Positions 60,584 through 64,000 of a stretch of 64,000 bases of DNA are shown here, one piece after another. Where the stretch lies: contig NZ_QHKL01000001.1 of the NCBI RefSeq assembly GCF_003947415.1, positions 682,001 to 746,000 on the forward strand, written 5' to 3'. This DNA comes from Amycolatopsis sp. WAC 01376 (GTDB lineage Bacteria; Actinomycetota; Actinomycetes; Mycobacteriales; Pseudonocardiaceae). Numbering within the stretch: position 1 is the first letter of the stretch; each line of letters starts with the position of its first letter. Made by a program: the position numbers and the translations under genes. Under the pieces are notes generated by a model. It was given only the letters and a program-made list of their open reading frames with translations, did not search any database and was not told the DNA's origin.

Positions 60584-63500
60584 TAGACCGCTCCGGCCCT
60601 TGTTCGCGCTGTGACCCGGCCCTCCCGCACCTCCAGGATCACGTCCGCGTCGCCGGCTTCGGCGGCGTTGTGCGTGACGTGGACGACGGTCTTCCCGGCG
60701 AGCGCCTCGCCGAGCCGTTCGCGGACGGTGCGCGCGGTCGGCTCGTCGAGATGGGCGGTGGGCTCGTCGAGCAGGACGAGATCGGCCCGCGCGGCACCGA
60801 GGACGGCACGCGCCAGCGCGACCCGCTGCGCCTGCCCGCCCGACAGTCCGGCGCCCGCGCTGTCGAGCATCGTGGTGAGCTCGACGTCCTCGAGAACGGC
60901 CTGGTACAAGGCTTTCCGCAGGTCGGCTTCGGACGCCGCCGGTTTGGCGAGCCGCAGGTTCTCGGCGACCGTGGTCGAGACGAGCATCGGTTCCTGCGGC
61001 GCCCAGGCGACGTTCTCGGGCGTGGACACCTCGCCCTTGCTCGGCTTGAGGAAACCGAGCAGGGCCGCGACGAGCGTCGACTTCCCGGCGCCGCTCGGGC
61101 CGATGACGGCGACGTGCGTCCCGGGCGCGATGTCGAGGTCGACTCCGGTGAGGACCGGACGTTCGGTGCCGGGCCAGCCGAGGTCGGCGTTCCGGATCCG
61201 CACCCCGCCGGTGCTAGGAACGGTCCGTTCCTTGCGAATTTTGCTAGGAACGGTCCGTTCATTGCACGCGGCGAGGCGCAGACGGGCCTGGCGAAGGGTG
61301 TCCCAGTGCTGCGCGGCGGGCGGAAGAAGGGAGAGGACCTCCGCCAGCGCGAGCGGCACCAGGGCGACCACGGGCGCGAGAACCGGGTTCAACGCGCCGG
61401 CGGCGACGGCGCTCACGGCGAATCCGGTGCTCACGACGGTGGCGGCCCCCGTCGCCAGGATGATCAGGGCGTCGGCCGCGCCGGCACCGAAAGCCTGTCG
61501 CCGCGCTTCGGCGGTCAGTTCCGCGTCGGTGGTGGCGATTCGGCGACGTCGCTCTTTGTCGGCCCCGTACGCGATCAGCTCGGCGGCGGCTTCGAACAGG
61601 CTCAGCACCTGCGCCGACACCGAACGCCGTCCGGCGGCCAGCGCACTGGTCGCGCGGCGTTCCGCCCAAAGCGCGAGCAGCGGCGCGAGCGCGCTGACCA
61701 GCACGGCCGCGGCCAGCGCGAGTCCGGCTTCGGGGAGCACGGCGACCTGGACCGCGACGGCGCCCACAGCCACCAGCGCGACCACGACCAGCGGCGTGAT
61801 CACGCGCGGGAGCAGGTCGCGCACGGTGTCGGTGTCGCCGACCAGCCGCCGCTGTTCTTCACCGGCCCGAAGCGCGCGTGCCGGCCCGAGCCGCACCAGC
61901 GACTCCCACAGCCGGACGCGAAGGCTGCCGGCGATCCGGAACGCGGCGTCGTGCGTGACCAGCCGTTCGAGATAGCGCAGCCCCGCGCGGCCGAGGCCGA
62001 ACGTGCGCACGCCGACGATCATCACCGTCAGGGTCAGGATCGGCGGCTGCTGCGACGCCTTGGCGATCAGCCAGCCCGAAAGCGCGGTCAGCGCGACCCC
62101 GGCGAGCAAGGCGGCGGCGCCGAGCAGCGCCCCGCCGAAGAACCTGGGGTGCAGCAGGTCGCGCCAGGGCAGCGGCTTGGTCGCCCGCGCCTCTTCCACG
62201 ACTCCGGCTTCCGCCCGCACGTCGGTCGACATGTCGACACCGGACGGGCGTTCGTGTGCGGCGATGATCGCGGCGGCACCGTCGTCGACGGCTTCGCGGA
62301 CCGCGGTCATGACCAGCCCGGCGTTGACCTCGTCGAGGTGGGCGGTGGGTTCGTCGAGCAGGAGCAGCCACGCGCCCGACCGGATCCGCACCAAGGCCCG
62401 CGCCACCGCGACGCGCTGCCGTTGTCCCTGCGACAGCTTCGAAACCGGTCTTCCGGCCAGTCCGGCCAGTCCGAGTTCGCCGAGGATGTCGTCGGCGCCG
62501 ACCTCCTCGCGAACCGTGCCCCCGCCGAACACCGGCGACTGAGGCACCCAGGCGACGTTCTCGCGCCACTTCTCCAGATCTGCGTCAGCGAGGTCGGTAC
62601 CGCCGACGGTGATCGTCCCGTCGTGGGCCTGCACGAAGCCGAGCAGCGTGGCGAGCGTCGTCGATTTGCCACCGCCGCTCGGCGCGCGCAGCCAGGTGAT
62701 CTCACCGGGCCGGACGCTGAACGTTTCGCCGTCGGGCGCGAATCCGCCGCGCCTCGCGACGCGTAGCCCGCCGACATGGACCTCGCCCTTCGTCGGTGTC
62801 GCGGAACCGTTGGGCGGCAAGGGCTCCGCGAGCACGTCCGCGACCCGGCGCACGGCCTCGACGCCGTCTTCGCTGGCGTGGAACGCGGCACCGACCGCGC
62901 GCAGCGGCTGGTAGCACTCCGGCACGAGGATCAGCACGCCGAGCCCGACGGCCAGCGGCAGTTCGCCGGAGACCAGCCGGACGCCGATGACGACCGCGAC
63001 CAGCGCGACCGAAAGCGTCGCGATCAGTTCCAGCGCGAACGCCGACGCGAACGCGACCTTCAACGTTTTGAGCGTCGTGCGGCGATGCCGTTCGGAGATC
63101 TTCCGCACCGTCTCGGCCTGCGCTTCGGCGCGGCGGAACGCGCTGAGGATCGGCAGCGCGCGGACGAGTTCCAGCAGATGTCCTGACAGCCGTTGTTCGG
63201 CGTCCGCGGCTTCGGCGACCCGCTCGGCGGTGTGCTTGCCGATGAGGATCGCGAACAGCGGAACCAGTGGCACGGTGATCACGACGAGCAAGGCCGACGG
63301 CCAGTCGGCGAACAGGATCGCGGCGCCGGCGGCGAGCGGCACGATCGCGGCGGTGACCAGCGCCGGGAGATACTGGGTGAAGTAGGCGTCGAGCGCGTCG
63401 AGTCCCTTGGTGGTCAACGACGTCAGCTCGCCGTGACCGCGGCGCGCGATCCACTCCGGGCCGAGTTTCAAGGCGTGGTCGAGGGCCTTCGCGCGCAATT

Positions 63501-63834
63501 CCTCCTTCGCGCGGGCGGCCGCGCGAACGGAAACGATCCGCACCGCCCAGCCGGTCAACGCGCGCCCGGCGACGAGCGCGAGCAGCGCGGCCAGCTGGGC
63601 GGTGCGGTCCCCCGGTGTTCCGCGGACGACCGCGGAGAGGACGTCGGCCAGCAGGAACGCCTGCCCCACCAGCAAGATCGCGTTGACGAAGGAGAGAATC
63701 CCACTGAGGATCAACGCCCGGCGCGCCGCACTCGAAAGTGGAGCCAGCGCGCCGAGCGGACCCTTCCCCGGTCGCGCTGGGTCCATTGTGGACTCCGTGG
63801 CGGAAAGGGTGTCGCGGCCGGGAAGTTCGGTCAT
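60583..63834 (-). CDS. cydDC: Fused thiol-reductant ABC exporter CydDC
   Basis: A 1083-residue fusion of two ABC half-transporters needed for cytochrome bd assembly. CydD-like half: membrane domain about 30-330, Walker A SGGGKST near 382, signature LSQGQ, Walker B LLLLDEPTAHLD. CydC-like half: membrane domain about 570-830, Walker A GPSGAGKST near 908, signature LSGGQAQ, then LVLLDEPTAHLD. It exports reduced thiols. A tandem ERTVPS peptide at about 857-875, coded by a palindrome relative, joins the second membrane domain to its ATPase. ATGA joins it to cydB. Confidence 0.94.
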   Translation of the reverse strand: MTELPGRDTLSATESTMDPARPGKGPLGALAPLSSAARRALILSGILSFVNAILLVGQAFLLADVLSAVVRGTPGDRTAQLAALLALVAGRALTGWAVRIVSVRAAARAKEELRAKALDHALKLGPEWIARRGHGELTSLTTKGLDALDAYFTQYLPALVTAAIVPLAAGAAILFADWPSALLVVITVPLVPLFAILIGKHTAERVAEAADAEQRLSGHLLELVRALPILSAFRRAEAQAETVRKISERHRRTTLKTLKVAFASAFALELIATLSVALVAVVIGVRLVSGELPLAVGLGVLILVPECYQPLRAVGAAFHASEDGVEAVRRVADVLAEPLPPNGSATPTKGEVHVGGLRVARRGGFAPDGETFSVRPGEITWLRAPSGGGKSTTLATLLGFVQAHDGTITVGGTDLADADLEKWRENVAWVPQSPVFGGGTVREEVGADDILGELGLAGLAGRPVSKLSQGQRQRVAVARALVRIRSGAWLLLLDEPTAHLDEVNAGLVMTAVREAVDDGAAAIIAAHERPSGVDMSTDVRAEAGVVEEARATKPLPWRDLLHPRFFGGALLGAAALLAGVALTALSGWLIAKASQQPPILTLTVMIVGVRTFGLGRAGLRYLERLVTHDAAFRIAGSLRVRLWESLVRLGPARALRAGEEQRRLVGDTDTVRDLLPRVITPLVVVALVAVGAVAVQVAVLPEAGLALAAAVLVSALAPLLALWAERRATSALAAGRRSVSAQVLSLFEAAAELIAYGADKERRRRIATTDAELTAEARRQAFGAGAADALIILATGAATVVSTGFAVSAVAAGALNPVLAPVVALVPLALAEVLSLLPPAAQHWDTLRQARLRLAACNERTVPSKIRKERTVPSTGGVRIRNADLGWPGTERPVLTGVDLDIAPGTHVAVIGPSGAGKSTLVAALLGFLKPSKGEVSTPENVAWAPQEPMLVSTTVAENLRLAKPAASEADLRKALYQAVLEDVELTTMLDSAGAGLSGGQAQRVALARAVLGAARADLVLLDEPTAHLDEPTARTVRERLGEALAGKTVVHVTHNAAEAGDADVILEVREGRVTARTRAGAV
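61213..61265. repeat. Palindrome-family element inside the cydDC coding frame
   Basis: A 19-base direct repeat (61212-61230 and 61242-61260) forms a 53-base tract that matches 46 of 53 bases of the intergenic palindrome 32010-32062. It stays in frame and codes for NERTVPSKIRKERTVPS. The length is not a multiple of three, so any insertion must have included a base change at the edge or more flanking DNA. Confidence 0.75.
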
Positions 63835-64000
63835 GGTGCGTGCACCGGTGGGATGTGCCGGGTGCCGATGCGCTTGCGGAACACCCAGTACGTCCAGCTC
63901 TGATAGATCAGGACGGCGGGCGCGCCGAACAGCGCGACCCAGGTCATCACGGTCAACGTGTACGGGCTCGACGCCTCTCCCGCGATCGTCAACGTGTTCG
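63831..64000 (-). CDS. cydB: Cytochrome bd oxidase subunit II, C-terminal end (5' part outside window)
   Basis: The last 55 complete codons of a leftward gene are visible before the window edge. They contain SSPYTLTVMTWVAL, a final membrane helix, then the SWTYWVFRKRI tail, which match the C terminus of CydB. The stop TGA overlaps the cydDC start (ATGA). CydB with CydA forms the cytochrome bd quinol oxidase. Its place confirms the identity of cydDC. Confidence 0.9.
   Translation of the reverse strand, partial: NTLTIAGEASSPYTLTVMTWVALFGAPAVLIYQSWTYWVFRKRIGTRHIPPVHAP

Overview
The window is high-GC actinobacterial chromosome. Gene content (seryl-tRNA synthetase and prephenate dehydratase near each other, DUF3558 lipoproteins, a fused CydDC exporter, SigE-type sigma factor, AfsR/SARP regulator, class F sortase) and the many intergenic palindromes fit the Pseudonocardiaceae, most likely an Amycolatopsis-like organism. 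This assignment is inferred from gene families and style, not from a search. No rRNA, tRNA, CRISPR array, prophage or complete insertion sequence was recognised.

Region 1 (about 1-17.2 kb) is a split cell-surface glycoconjugate locus. A leftward run encodes an LpxA-like acyltransferase, an acyl carrier protein, an SDR ketoreductase, an AMP-dependent acyl ligase, a LuxE-like acyl-protein synthetase, a LuxC-like acyl reductase and a flippase-like membrane protein. Divergent from it are a DegT-type aminotransferase and a Gfo/Idh/MocA oxidoreductase. Oxidoreductase, aminotransferase and LpxA-like acyltransferase form the set that makes a 3-amino (then 3-N-acyl) nucleotide sugar in Gram-negatives (GnnA/GnnB/LpxA or WbpB/WbpE/WbpD). 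Here it sits beside its own ACP in an organism with no other lipid A genes in view. After a SigE sigma/membrane-partner pair, a CopC protein and a Uma2 protein, a second leftward operon (13.3-17.2 kb) adds another aminotransferase, an epimerase, a GT4 glycosyltransferase and a hexapeptide acyltransferase.

Region 2 (17.2-43 kb) is mostly housekeeping and small accessory operons: a 1043-residue AfsR-type regulator, a C45 hydrolase coupled to an MFS exporter, a TetR/SnoaL pair divergent from L-2-hydroxyglutarate oxidase with a readable operator/promoter, two DUF3558 lipoproteins behind serS, a class III aminotransferase, a haloalkane dehalogenase, a YgiB-YgiC-YjfL-like trio, septum-formation and metallopeptidase genes, MFS, DUF4232 lipoprotein, a phosphatase coupled to pheA, a macro-domain protein and coaA.

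Region 3 (43-64 kb) has a repeat-rich gap, a VapBC toxin-antitoxin pair, several uncharacterised helical proteins, a truncated nitrate-sensor-like receptor, a MazG-like enzyme, a secreted M14 peptidase, a DevR-like response regulator, a glycerophosphotransferase-like protein, a STAND (NB-ARC/TPR) ATPase, an atypical histidine phosphatase, a sortase/Excalibur pair, and a cydB-cydDC-GAF-kinase operon that runs off the right edge.

The most unusual feature at larger scale is a set of long, near-perfect palindromes of about 40-65 bp in gene gaps. Two gaps about 8 kb apart carry a 55-bp core that is identical at every base. A 53-bp relative of another palindrome lies inside the cydDC reading frame as a tandem peptide. 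A second pattern is leaderless expression: several genes have a TANNNT box 6-8 bases before the start codon.
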